A DNA stretch of 61,357 nucleotides from Phycisphaerales bacterium. GTDB taxonomy: Bacteria > Planctomycetota > Phycisphaerae > Phycisphaerales > SM1A02. The stretch lies in assembly GCA_014238785.1 (NCBI GenBank), contig JABAAL010000030.1, positions 1 to 61,357 on the forward strand. Direction: 5' to 3'. Every line of letters begins with the position of its first letter. Position 1 is the first letter of the stretch. Under the pieces are notes generated by a model. The model was given only the letters and a program-made list of their open reading frames with translations, ran no database searches and was not told the origin of the DNA. Positions 54,096 through 61,357 of the stretch are shown here, piece after piece. The position numbers were made by a program, and so were the translations under genes.

Positions 54096-57000
54096 ATGCC
54101 CCGAAGAGATGATATTCATTCGATTCTGATACTCGGCTCTGGACCTATTGTCATTGGCCAAGGGTGTGAATTTGATTATTCCGGTACCCAGGCGTGTAAA
54201 ACCCTCCAAGAAGATGGCTTTCGTGTTGTATTGGTGAACTCTAATCCGGCAACGATCATGACGGATCCAGAATTTTCGGATCGTACCTATATAGAACCGA
54301 TTACTCCCGAAGCCGTCCGCCGCGTTTTGCAAAAGGAACGCGATCTTGGCTTTCCAATCGATGCTTTACTCCCAACCATTGGCGGGCAAACGGCATTGAA
54401 TTGTGCTTGTGAACTCGACGAACTCGGAACGCTCAAAGAGTTTAATGTCGAAATGATTGGTGCTACTCGCGAAATAATTTTTCGCGCTGAAGACCGAGAA
54501 GAATTTCGGCAAGTTGTAAAAAATGTAGGACTAGAGCAAGCAAAGAGCGCAGCGGTTTCTACGATGGAAGAGGCTTTTTCCTTTTTAGAAGAAATTGGTT
54601 TGCCTGCAGTTATTCGTCCAGCATTCACGCTTGGCGGAACGGGTGGCGGTATTGCTTATAACCGAGATGAGTTTGAAACTATTGTACGTCGTGGTATCGA
54701 AGCATCAAGAATTAATCAAGTGTTGATTGATGAGTCCATGCTCGGTTGGAAAGAATACGAACTAGAAGTTGTTCGCGATAAAAACGACAACTGTGTTGTT
54801 GTGTGCGGCATAGAAAACATTGATGCGATGGGCGTACACACGGGCGACTCTATTACTGTTGCGCCAATTATGACGTTGACCGATAAAGAGTATCAACGAA
54901 TGCGCGATGGCGCACTTGCGATTATGCGTGAAGTTGGTGTTGATACGGGTGGTTCCAATGTGCAGTTCGCAGTCAACCCAGAAGACGGCAAACTGATTGT
55001 GATTGAAATGAATCCCCGGGTTTCGCGTAGCTCGGCGCTTGCGTCTAAGGCGACAGGTTTTCCGATTGCGCGTATTGCTGCGAAACTTGCAGTTGGGTAC
55101 ACACTTGATGAATTGCGAAACGATATTACACAGACTACGTCAGCCTGTTTTGAGCCATCGATTGATTACGTCGTTATAAAAATGCCAAGGTGGACGTTTG
55201 AAAAGTTTCCAGAGGCGGATGAGACATTAACAACGCAAATGAAGTCAGTTGGCGAAGCAATGTCTATTGGCAGAACGTTTAAAGAGAGTTTTCAAAAAGT
55301 AATTCGTTCGATGGAAGTAAAGCGATTTGGATTTGGACTCGACAAGAATGACGAGTGGCTACTTGCAAGTCGAGGAGACGAAGAAGCTATATGGCCAATA
55401 GATGAAGACACGATGATTCGTAAATTATCTGTGCCATCTCAAGGACGTATGTATTACATTCGGTATGCGATGAAACTTGGTTGGTCACTTGAGAGAATTT
55501 ATGAATTGACAAAAATTGATCCTTGGTTCCTCGATCAATTTTTGCAACTGGTTGAGTTTGAAGATGAACTACAAAAAGTTACTTCGCTTGAAGAGATGCC
55601 ACATGAGTTAATGCGCCGCGCAAAAGAGTTAGGGTATTCAGACCCCCAACTTGCATGCTTATATGAGGGCGTTGTTTCAACAGAAACAATTTTAAAGGTG
55701 CGAGATTTTCGAAAAAAATTAGGTATTGAGCCGGTCTATAAACTCGTTGATACATGTGCCGCTGAGTTTGAAGCAATAACGCCGTACTATTATTCAACGT
55801 ATGAAAGACCGCTAATTAGTCTTGGTGAAGGCGAAGTGTTTGATGATGAAATACGGGTCACGAATCGCCCCAAGATGGTGATTCTCGGTGGCGGTCCAAA
55901 TCGCATTGGACAGGGAATCGAGTTTGATTATTGTTGCTGCCAAGCCTCGTTTGCTGCAAGAGAAATGGGTTTTGAATCTGTGATGGTAAATTCAAACCCT
56001 GAAACTGTAAGTACGGACTTTGACACGAGCGACTTACTTTTCTTTGAACCGTTGACATTAGAAGACACGTTAAATATTTTGGAACGGTTAAATGGTGGCG
56101 GAAGTGAAATTGAAAATCGCTCGGGGAAAGTCGCAGGCGTGATTGTACAGTTCGGGGGTCAGACTCCATTGAATTTAGCGCATGGTCTTGCCGCCGCCGG
56201 TGTCCCAATTATTGGAACTGGGTTAGAAGCAATCGACTTAGCAGAAGATCGCGATCGTTTTAAAGTAATGTTGGAAGAGTTGAAATTACTTCAGCCAGAA
56301 AATGGTATTGCACATTCAATGGATGATGCTGTGTCGACAGCGAGTACTATTGGATACCCAGTGTTGGTTCGTCCAAGTTACGTACTTGGCGGTCGCGGTA
56401 TGGAAATATGTAGCGATGAAACGGCACTTCGGTATTACATGCAAACGGCGGTTGATGTTTCGGAATTAGAACATGCGCCAGTACTTATCGATAGTTTTCT
56501 TTCTGAGGCAATTGAAATTGATGTTGATGTAGTTGCGGACTTTGAACCACACAAAGCGACTGCTTCGCAACAGGTGACATTGTCAAGTGATTCGCCCCAA
56601 GCAATTGTGTGTGGAATAATGGAGCATATCGAACAAGCAGGCATCCACAGCGGTGACAGCAGTTGTGTTTTACCTCCGTATTCTTTGCCAAAGTCAATTG
56701 TGAACGAACTTCGAAGGCAATCATGCGCTATGGCGGAGAGGTTGCAAGTCCGTGGGTTGATGAACATACAGTTTGCTGTGAAAGACGAAGAAGTGTATGT
56801 AATTGAAGTAAACCCACGTGCCTCAAGGACTATTCCATTTGTTGCAAAAGCAAAAGGGTATCCGTGGTCAAGAGTTGCAGCGAAAGTAATGATGGGCGCT
56901 TCGCTGAGCGAACTTGGAACTAAAGAAATTCCAGAGACCGGCTTCTTTGCGGTGAAAGATCCCGCGTTTCCATTTGAAAAGTTTCCTGGCGTTGATGTTG

Positions 57001-57545
57001 TGCTCGGTCCAGAGATGCGTTCGACCGGCGAAGTGATGGGCATGGATCGATCGTTGCCAATTGCACTTGCAAAAGCAAAAATGTCCGTGAGTAGGGCGCT
57101 GCCAACTTCAGGGCAAGTATTTCTTTCCATCCGAGAGAGCGATAAGGTGCATGCGGTTGAAGTTGCTCGCTCGCTGGTTTCGATGGGCTTTACGGTATTT
57201 ACAACAAGTGGTACTCGTGAACTTCTTGCTTCGCACAGTGTGGACACCGATTTGATTCGTAAGATTTCTGAAGGGGCTCGACCGAACATTCTTGATAAAA
57301 TTGCAAATGGTGAAATTGATTTGATTATCAATACGCCAACGAACACCGGTGCGCAGACGGATGAGGGACAGATACGCGCAATGGCGGTGGCTGCGCGGAT
57401 TCCAATGATTACAACAATTACTGGGGCTCGTGCCGCGGTGCAGGCAATCGAAGCACTGCGTGGCGGAACCTGGCAAGTCACCGCGTTGCAAGATTATTTT
57501 AAATCCGAAGTGACTGTGGCAAATACGAACGTGGAGCGAGTATAA
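54096..57545 (+). CDS. carB: Carbamoyl-phosphate synthase large subunit
   Basis: 1149 residues; makes carbamoyl phosphate for pyrimidines and arginine. Two homologous ATP-grasp halves are clear: [20 protein letters not shown] and [20 protein letters not shown] begin each, with [13 protein letters not shown] and [15 protein letters not shown] glycine loops, and [20 protein letters not shown] and [20 protein letters not shown] metal sites. A C-terminal MGS-like allosteric domain follows ([17 protein letters not shown]). About 75 residues longer than E. coli CarB. carA is not in the window. Confidence 0.96.
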   Translation: MPRRDDIHSILILGSGPIVIGQGCEFDYSGTQACKTLQEDGFRVVLVNSNPATIMTDPEFSDRTYIEPITPEAVRRVLQKERDLGFPIDALLPTIGGQTALNCACELDELGTLKEFNVEMIGATREIIFRAEDREEFRQVVKNVGLEQAKSAAVSTMEEAFSFLEEIGLPAVIRPAFTLGGTGGGIAYNRDEFETIVRRGIEASRINQVLIDESMLGWKEYELEVVRDKNDNCVVVCGIENIDAMGVHTGDSITVAPIMTLTDKEYQRMRDGALAIMREVGVDTGGSNVQFAVNPEDGKLIVIEMNPRVSRSSALASKATGFPIARIAAKLAVGYTLDELRNDITQTTSACFEPSIDYVVIKMPRWTFEKFPEADETLTTQMKSVGEAMSIGRTFKESFQKVIRSMEVKRFGFGLDKNDEWLLASRGDEEAIWPIDEDTMIRKLSVPSQGRMYYIRYAMKLGWSLERIYELTKIDPWFLDQFLQLVEFEDELQKVTSLEEMPHELMRRAKELGYSDPQLACLYEGVVSTETILKVRDFRKKLGIEPVYKLVDTCAAEFEAITPYYYSTYERPLISLGEGEVFDDEIRVTNRPKMVILGGGPNRIGQGIEFDYCCCQASFAAREMGFESVMVNSNPETVSTDFDTSDLLFFEPLTLEDTLNILERLNGGGSEIENRSGKVAGVIVQFGGQTPLNLAHGLAAAGVPIIGTGLEAIDLAEDRDRFKVMLEELKLLQPENGIAHSMDDAVSTASTIGYPVLVRPSYVLGGRGMEICSDETALRYYMQTAVDVSELEHAPVLIDSFLSEAIEIDVDVVADFEPHKATASQQVTLSSDSPQAIVCGIMEHIEQAGIHSGDSSCVLPPYSLPKSIVNELRRQSCAMAERLQVRGLMNIQFAVKDEEVYVIEVNPRASRTIPFVAKAKGYPWSRVAAKVMMGASLSELGTKEIPETGFFAVKDPAFPFEKFPGVDVVLGPEMRSTGEVMGMDRSLPIALAKAKMSVSRALPTSGQVFLSIRESDKVHAVEVARSLVSMGFTVFTTSGTRELLASHSVDTDLIRKISEGARPNILDKIANGEIDLIINTPTNTGAQTDEGQIRAMAVAARIPMITTITGARAAVQAIEALRGGTWQVTALQDYFKSEVTVANTNVERV

Positions 57546-57555
57546 TTCGCGTTCT

Positions 57556-58755
57556 ATGCCTGGCTGGGTTCCTACTTTTATTACTCCCCAATTACTGACG
57601 TCCGTTGTCGTCCTATTGGTGATTCTTCACCTCTCCCTTGGTGCAGCGGCGTACTTTATTTTGCTCGAACGGAAAGTTTGTGCTTGGGTACAAGATCGGA
57701 TTGGTCCCGATCGAGTTGGCAAGTTCGGATTGTTGCAACCACTTGCTGATGGTTTGAAGTTGTTTGTTAAGGAAGACTTCATGCCAGCGGGTATCGATAA
57801 GGGTATGTTTACTATTGCTCCAGCGTTGACGGTTATTCCTGCAATGATTGGTTTCCTTGTGATTCCTTGGGCGGGCGGGCTTGAACTCTCCAATGGTGAA
57901 ACCGTTTCGATTATGGGTGCAAATATAAATATTGGCGTTATTTATATTGTCGCTACGGCATCACTTGGTGTCTATGGTGTGGCTCTTGGTGGATGGGCGT
58001 CGAATAATAAATTTTCCTTTTTGGGTGGGCTTCGTGCAAGCGCACAAATTATTAGTTATGAAATTCCGATGGGGCTTACGCTTCTTTGTGTTGTGATCGC
58101 TTCTGGAACATTGCTTCCTGAAACTATAGTTTCTCAGCAGCTCTTGGGGCAATGGAATATTGTGCAGCAGCAGCTTGTTGCGATTTTGTTTTATGTTTGT
58201 TTACTTGCGGAGGCTAATCGGGCACCGTTTGATTTGTCCGAAGCGGAGCAAGAACTTGTAGGTGGTTGGCATACCGAATACTCGTCGATGCGTTGGGCAC
58301 TCTTCTTTTTGGGTGAATATATTCACCTTTTCGTTGGCGCAGCCTTCTTTACGACCTTATTTCTTGGCGGTTGGTCGCTGAATCCAATCACTGGTTGGGA
58401 TTTGCCTGCTACAGGTGGATTCCTTTTGATTGCGTTGCAATTCGGCATAGTCCTTGGCAAGGTATTCTTGCTGGTCTTTTTGGCAATGATGGTTCGTTGG
58501 ACGCTCCCTCGCTTTCGATTTGACCAACTGATGCGGTTGGCTTGGGAGGGCATGATTCCTACCTCGTTGCTGCTTGTGCTGATTGTGTCTATCTATATGT
58601 ACCTTGGTTGGGGAGCATACCTTTGGACGGGTTCCATTCTGGCGCTCCTGATTATGGCTATTACAAGGCCTCTCTTGCCAACAAGTAGTCCCAATAAACG
58701 AATAGAGTTGCTTGGCAGCCGATTCAGCCCTCCGGGGAGTAGCCAAAACACATAA
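57556..58755 (+). CDS. nuoH: NADH-quinone oxidoreductase subunit H
   Basis: 399 residues with eight or more membrane helices. NuoH/ND1 connects the quinone site of complex I to its membrane arm. Diagnostic loops are ERKVCAWVQDRIGPDRVGKF, LADGLKLFVKEDFMPA, EANRAPFDLSEAEQELVGGW and HTEYSSMRWALFFLGEYIHL. It follows carB by 10 bases and is followed by a small ORF instead of nuoI. No other nuo gene is in the window, so it is separated from the rest of complex I. Confidence 0.95.
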   Translation: MPGWVPTFITPQLLTSVVVLLVILHLSLGAAAYFILLERKVCAWVQDRIGPDRVGKFGLLQPLADGLKLFVKEDFMPAGIDKGMFTIAPALTVIPAMIGFLVIPWAGGLELSNGETVSIMGANINIGVIYIVATASLGVYGVALGGWASNNKFSFLGGLRASAQIISYEIPMGLTLLCVVIASGTLLPETIVSQQLLGQWNIVQQQLVAILFYVCLLAEANRAPFDLSEAEQELVGGWHTEYSSMRWALFFLGEYIHLFVGAAFFTTLFLGGWSLNPITGWDLPATGGFLLIALQFGIVLGKVFLLVFLAMMVRWTLPRFRFDQLMRLAWEGMIPTSLLLVLIVSIYMYLGWGAYLWTGSILALLIMAITRPLLPTSSPNKRIELLGSRFSPPGSSQNT

Positions 58756-58967
58756 TGATGCGGAAGGTCTACAACACCCTTGGTGGCCTGTGGGTTTCCT
58801 TCGTGCTTATTATTCGATGTCGAGGCAAATTGGGAGCTGGAAGTTATCTTGCTTGGCGTAATGAAACCGCCTTTGGCAAAAAGGGCCAATTTCCTGCTTT
58901 GACATCGAAACAACGCCGCGCCGAAATGCTTCGCTGGTCTATCTGGGCTTGGCGATCACGCAAATAA
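58755..58967 (+). CDS. Small hypothetical protein after nuoH
   Basis: 70 residues starting in a TAATG overlap with nuoH, which supports translation. The N-terminus has a short hydrophobic stretch (TLGGLWVSFVLIIRC, about 8-22); the rest is basic and tryptophan/arginine-rich, ending MLRWSIWAWRSRK. No family recognised. It could be a small membrane-associated partner of NuoH or an unrelated rider. Confidence 0.5.
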   Translation: MMRKVYNTLGGLWVSFVLIIRCRGKLGAGSYLAWRNETAFGKKGQFPALTSKQRRAEMLRWSIWAWRSRK

Positions 58968-59013
58968 TATTTAAACCAACGTTTTTCTCCTCGTAGGTTT
59001 ATGTAGATAAAAT

Positions 59014-59033
59014 TCCTTTAGAGGATTTTTTTT
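59014..59033 (+). terminator. Candidate terminator after nuoH operon
   Basis: TCCT-TTAG-AGGA (59014-59025) followed directly by eight T. The stem is short (4 bp plus flanking A/T pairs), but the T-run is strong. A second pairing, GCTGCG (59034-59039) with CGCAGC (59062-59067), lies just after it. Confidence 0.45.
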
Positions 59034-59110
59034 GCTGCGGTTTTTCGTAGAAAATAAAAAGCGCAGCATGACATGGAGTCGTCAGAAACCATGTGTATGA
59101 TTCGGGGCTT

Positions 59111-60574
59111 ATGGCGAAAGCAAAAAATATATATCAATGTCGTTCATGCAACGCAACGGCGCTCACGTGGATGGGAAAGTGTTCGTCTTGTGGCGAATGG
59201 GATTCATTGGAGTTGCAAGCGCAAGCACAATCGACTTCAACTCTAAACGCCGCGGCAAACTTTGCCGCAACAGTAGGTCAGTTTGGTGACGCAGCCGAAG
59301 CGATAAAAATTCTCGAGATAGATGCACCAAAGATAGGTCGAATGTCTACAGGAATTCAAGAATTAGACAGAGTACTTGGCGGTGGACTCGTGCAGGGAAG
59401 TGTCGTGCTTGTTGGTGGTGATCCGGGAATTGGTAAATCCACGTTAATGATGCAAGCAGCAATTGGCGCTGCACGCGAAGGGAACCGAGTCTTGTACGCA
59501 ACCAGTGAAGAGTCAGCATATCAATGTAAGCTTCGAGCAGAGCGATTGCTGGAAGTGGAAGAAGTGAGCGAGAATGGACTTGATTCTTTATTTGTCTTAG
59601 CAGACACTGATTTGGCTCGAATAACCACGCAAGTGATGGAACTTCGCCCGCAATTTCTCGTTGTTGACTCTATACAAATGACCTATCGAAGCGATATAGA
59701 GTCCGCGCCGGGAAGCGTTTCGCAAATTCGGCGGTGTTGCCTTGAACTTGTTTACCTAGCAAGACAATTGCAGATGCCAATTATGATTGTTGGGCATGTA
59801 ACAAAGGATGGACAATTAGCAGGGCCACGGCTCTTGGAACACTTAGTGGATGTGGTCTTAAACTTTGAGGGCGATAGGCACTACGCGCTACGAGGTCTTC
59901 GTAGTGCGAAAAATCGCTTTGGCACGACATTGGAAATTGGATTATTTGAAATGGGGCAACACGGTTTACAAGAAGTTGTAGATGCAGCAGCATTCTTGGA
60001 TCCAGACGCACCACCAAGAGCTGGCGCAGTGGTTTGCCCTGCGATGCACGGTTCACGTAGTTTGTTAATCGAAGTGCAAGCATTAGTAACACAGGGAACA
60101 ATTGGACAAGCTCGAAGACGTGCGTCAGGGCTTGATGGAAACAGATTTACAATGTTGACCGCTGTACTTGAGCAACACGCAAACTTAAAACTCGCAGATC
60201 AAGATATCTATGTGAGTACAGTTGGTGGATTAAAACTCACCGAGCCAGCCGTAGATCTTGCACTGTGCTTGGCGATGATTGGAGCGTATAACAACAAGGT
60301 TTTGCGCAAAGGCGTGTGTGCAATCGGGGAAGTTGGGCTCGGTGGAGAGCTTCGTACCGTGCCTCAAATAGAGCAACGAGTCGCGCAAGCGAGGCGTCGT
60401 GGATATTCCAAGATACTAGTTCCGATAACACAAGTCGAGGTAGCGGGTCAGAATGCGGTTGGCGTGGCTTCAATCGCCGATTTGCAGGATTTATTTGAAA
60501 ATATAAAATATTTTTCGACACCCAAAACACGGTTATCGGACGATAAAAAAGAGGAGAGAATAAAATACGCCTAA
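59111..60574 (+). CDS. radA: DNA repair protein RadA (Sms)
   Basis: 487 residues from the ATG at 59111 (MAKAKNIYQCRSC), preferred over an in-frame start at 59093. A four-cysteine zinc finger (CRSCNATALTWMGKCSSCGEW-type, residues 10-30) precedes the RecA-like ATPase with Walker A GGDPGIGKSTLM, the KNRFG motif in SAKNRFGTTLEIG, and a C-terminal Lon-protease-like domain (AVDLALCLAMIGAY, VCAIGEVGLGGELRTV). Promotes branch migration in recombination. Stands alone between two structured intergenic regions. Confidence 0.95.
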   Translation: MAKAKNIYQCRSCNATALTWMGKCSSCGEWDSLELQAQAQSTSTLNAAANFAATVGQFGDAAEAIKILEIDAPKIGRMSTGIQELDRVLGGGLVQGSVVLVGGDPGIGKSTLMMQAAIGAAREGNRVLYATSEESAYQCKLRAERLLEVEEVSENGLDSLFVLADTDLARITTQVMELRPQFLVVDSIQMTYRSDIESAPGSVSQIRRCCLELVYLARQLQMPIMIVGHVTKDGQLAGPRLLEHLVDVVLNFEGDRHYALRGLRSAKNRFGTTLEIGLFEMGQHGLQEVVDAAAFLDPDAPPRAGAVVCPAMHGSRSLLIEVQALVTQGTIGQARRRASGLDGNRFTMLTAVLEQHANLKLADQDIYVSTVGGLKLTEPAVDLALCLAMIGAYNNKVLRKGVCAIGEVGLGGELRTVPQIEQRVAQARRRGYSKILVPITQVEVAGQNAVGVASIADLQDLFENIKYFSTPKTRLSDDKKEERIKYA

Positions 60575-60661
60575 GTAACTTGTTTGCAGTATCTTACGTT
60601 AACTTAAAGAGGCGTGGTGTTGTTTTTTTTAATGTTTTTTTCAGGTGGTGTAGCCAAGCGC

Positions 60662-60677
60662 TGATAACTGGTTATCA
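60662..60677. promoter_or_regulatory. Perfect 7-2-7 palindrome upstream of porin
   Basis: TGATAAC-TG-GTTATCA. Perfect dyad 152 bases before the porin ATG, resembling a Fur/Zur-type operator (TGATAAT-n-ATTATCA) but with a 2-base centre. A binding site for a dimeric regulator is likely; which one is not known. Confidence 0.45.
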
Positions 60678-60693
60678 TTCCGCCTTCAACTAT

Positions 60694-60760
60694 TCGGTCT
60701 ATGTTGACCGATAGGGAACAATCGTCCGTTCCAGCCGTGTTGGTTGGAATGATGCGGACG
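60694..60760 (+). promoter_or_regulatory. Two hairpins in the porin leader
   Basis: TCGGTC-tatgtt-GACCGA (60694-60711) is a 6-bp stem. Next, CGTCCGTTCCA (60723-60733) pairs with TGGAA (60745-60749) and CGGACG (60755-60760) around a 5-base bulge, a stable long hairpin. They lie between the operator-like palindrome and the start codon. This could be an mRNA-stabilising or regulatory leader, as is common for abundant outer-membrane proteins. The rest of 60575-60828 shows only T-runs after radA. Confidence 0.4.
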
Positions 60761-60828
60761 GATGGATGGTTAGAACGCGATGCCACGGGAGTCGGCTGAT
60801 GCGTTCGAAAAATACAGGAGAGTTGACT

Positions 60829-61357
60829 ATGAGTCACCTTTACCTTCTCGGCGTCGCAACACTGACGCTTACTAGTGCAGGCTTTGCCGGTAGCGACACG
60901 AACGCTGACCTGCAGGATCGCATCGATGCCGCTGTTGAAGCTCGAATTGCAGAGCTAACAGTAGGTACTAACAATAATTGGCTTAACGATGCTCGTTCCG
61001 ACGAGATCCGCGGCCTCGTACACGACGTTCTCGCTGACGCAGACACTCGTGCAAGTCTTCAAGGATCTGGCTCAAATGCTGGGTACAACGATGGCTTCAC
61101 TGTTGCTTCATCAGACGGCAACTGGTCATTAAAAATGAACGGTCTTCTTCAAACAAGTTGGTCGAACGTTGACGATGCCGACGACGATGACCAAGGTTGG
61201 GGTTTCGATGCAGGTAATTCCTGGATGAACTTCTCCGGCACTATCGCTGGCGACTACGGCTATAACGTTCGTTATAACTGGGACGATAGCTCACTTGAAT
61301 GGGCAAATGCCTCCTTCGCTATCACCGATGGTTGGGATTTGACAATGGGTACACAAA
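60829..61357 (+). CDS. Outer-membrane porin-like protein, partial
   Basis: Runs off the right edge; 176 residues visible. Ribosome site AGGAG lies before the ATG at 60829. Signal peptide MSHLYLLGVATLTLTSAGFA is followed by a helical stretch (NADLQDRIDAAVEARIAEL) that may be a periplasmic coiled coil, then alternating beta-strand-like sequence rich in Asp, Asn, Trp and Gly (DGNWSLKMNGLLQTSW, WMNFSGTIAGDYGYNVRYNW). This is the pattern of a phosphate-selective-porin-like beta-barrel, abundant in Phycisphaerae. The family assignment is tentative because the C-terminus is missing. Confidence 0.65.
   Translation, partial: MSHLYLLGVATLTLTSAGFAGSDTNADLQDRIDAAVEARIAELTVGTNNNWLNDARSDEIRGLVHDVLADADTRASLQGSGSNAGYNDGFTVASSDGNWSLKMNGLLQTSWSNVDDADDDDQGWGFDAGNSWMNFSGTIAGDYGYNVRYNWDDSSLEWANASFAITDGWDLTMGTQ

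Noticed and set aside
56435..57481. 348-codon open frame on the minus strand opposite carB
   Set aside because: Antisense shadow of carB; no family features, and carB is certain on the other strand.
58985..59030. Possible fourth copy of the CTCGGAGGAA repeat family
   Set aside because: About 15 of 19 bases match one arm of the reverse complement, but the palindromes and the GTGG...GAGCCA part are missing; likely chance.
1..61357. CRISPR arrays, insertion sequences, prophage or plasmid functions
   Set aside because: No regularly spaced repeats, transposase, integrase, phage structural or replication-initiator genes were found; the window looks like core chromosome.

Overview
The window looks like a chromosomal piece of a Gram-negative, aerobically respiring planctomycete, most likely a marine Phycisphaerae-type organism. 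This is inferred from gene content, not from a database search. The pointers are an Alternative Complex III (ACIII) cluster fused to a caa3-type oxidase cluster, a SufBCDSU iron-sulfur operon, paired prepilin-like proteins with the GFTLIELLVV leader, a Ser/Thr kinase with an N-terminal type II secretion-like module, FloA/NfeD genes, LpxK (hence lipid A and an outer membrane) and a porin. Base composition looks like the mid-40s % GC by eye. The genome is very compact: ATGA and TAATG stop/start overlaps are the rule, and several convergent gene pairs overlap at their 3' ends.

Layout. 1-5311 (minus): sufB-C-D-S-U-(sufT, cut by the window edge), an Fe-S cluster assembly operon with a Fur-like box at its start. 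5732-7222 (plus): Tat-exported FAD oxidase. 7369-7714 (minus): tmRNA with promoter and terminator. 7772-8377 (minus): adenylate kinase. 8476-10194 (plus): recJ. 10180-17578 (minus): a membrane-themed run encoding the NfeD protease, short NfeD, FloA, a DegT aminotransferase, an acyltransferase and two CNNM/CBS proteins. 17687-19753 (minus): two pseudopilins and a strong terminator. 20229-22705: ridA, fsa and a protein kinase. 22816-26274 (plus): maf, lpxK, pepP and a HugZ-like gene. 26266-28862 (minus): an aroDE fusion and aroC. 28863-29193: repeat-bearing spacer. 29194-31803 (minus): clpB broken by one in-frame stop. 31878-33393 (plus): a DUF1573 protein and tatD.

33610-45829 (plus) is the centrepiece: actA-B-C-D-E-F, a small membrane ORF, sco, coxB (with a fused cytochrome c), coxA and coxD. 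Together these encode quinol:cytochrome c oxidoreduction and O2 reduction. Heme A synthesis genes follow (ctaB minus, ctaA plus), with a DUF3179 gene between them and the cox genes. 49158-51081 (plus): an esterase and a degenerate 6-phosphogluconolactonase-like gene. 51195-54016 (minus): ruvX-manC-ruvA-plsC. 54096-58967 (plus): carB, an isolated nuoH and a small ORF. 59111-60574: radA. 60829-end: a porin cut by the window edge, with a structured leader.

The observations I think most deserve checking are: a 17-base motif shared (16/17) by the suf and ACIII promoter regions, suggesting joint iron control of Fe-S assembly and the cytochrome chain; a clpB nonsense codon exactly at the catalytic Walker B glutamate of the first ATPase domain; a cysteine-rich tail on SufC; the absence of coxC from the oxidase cluster; and a small intergenic repeat family built on CTCGGAGGAA-like palindromes. 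I found no clearly novel multi-gene defence or mobile system here.
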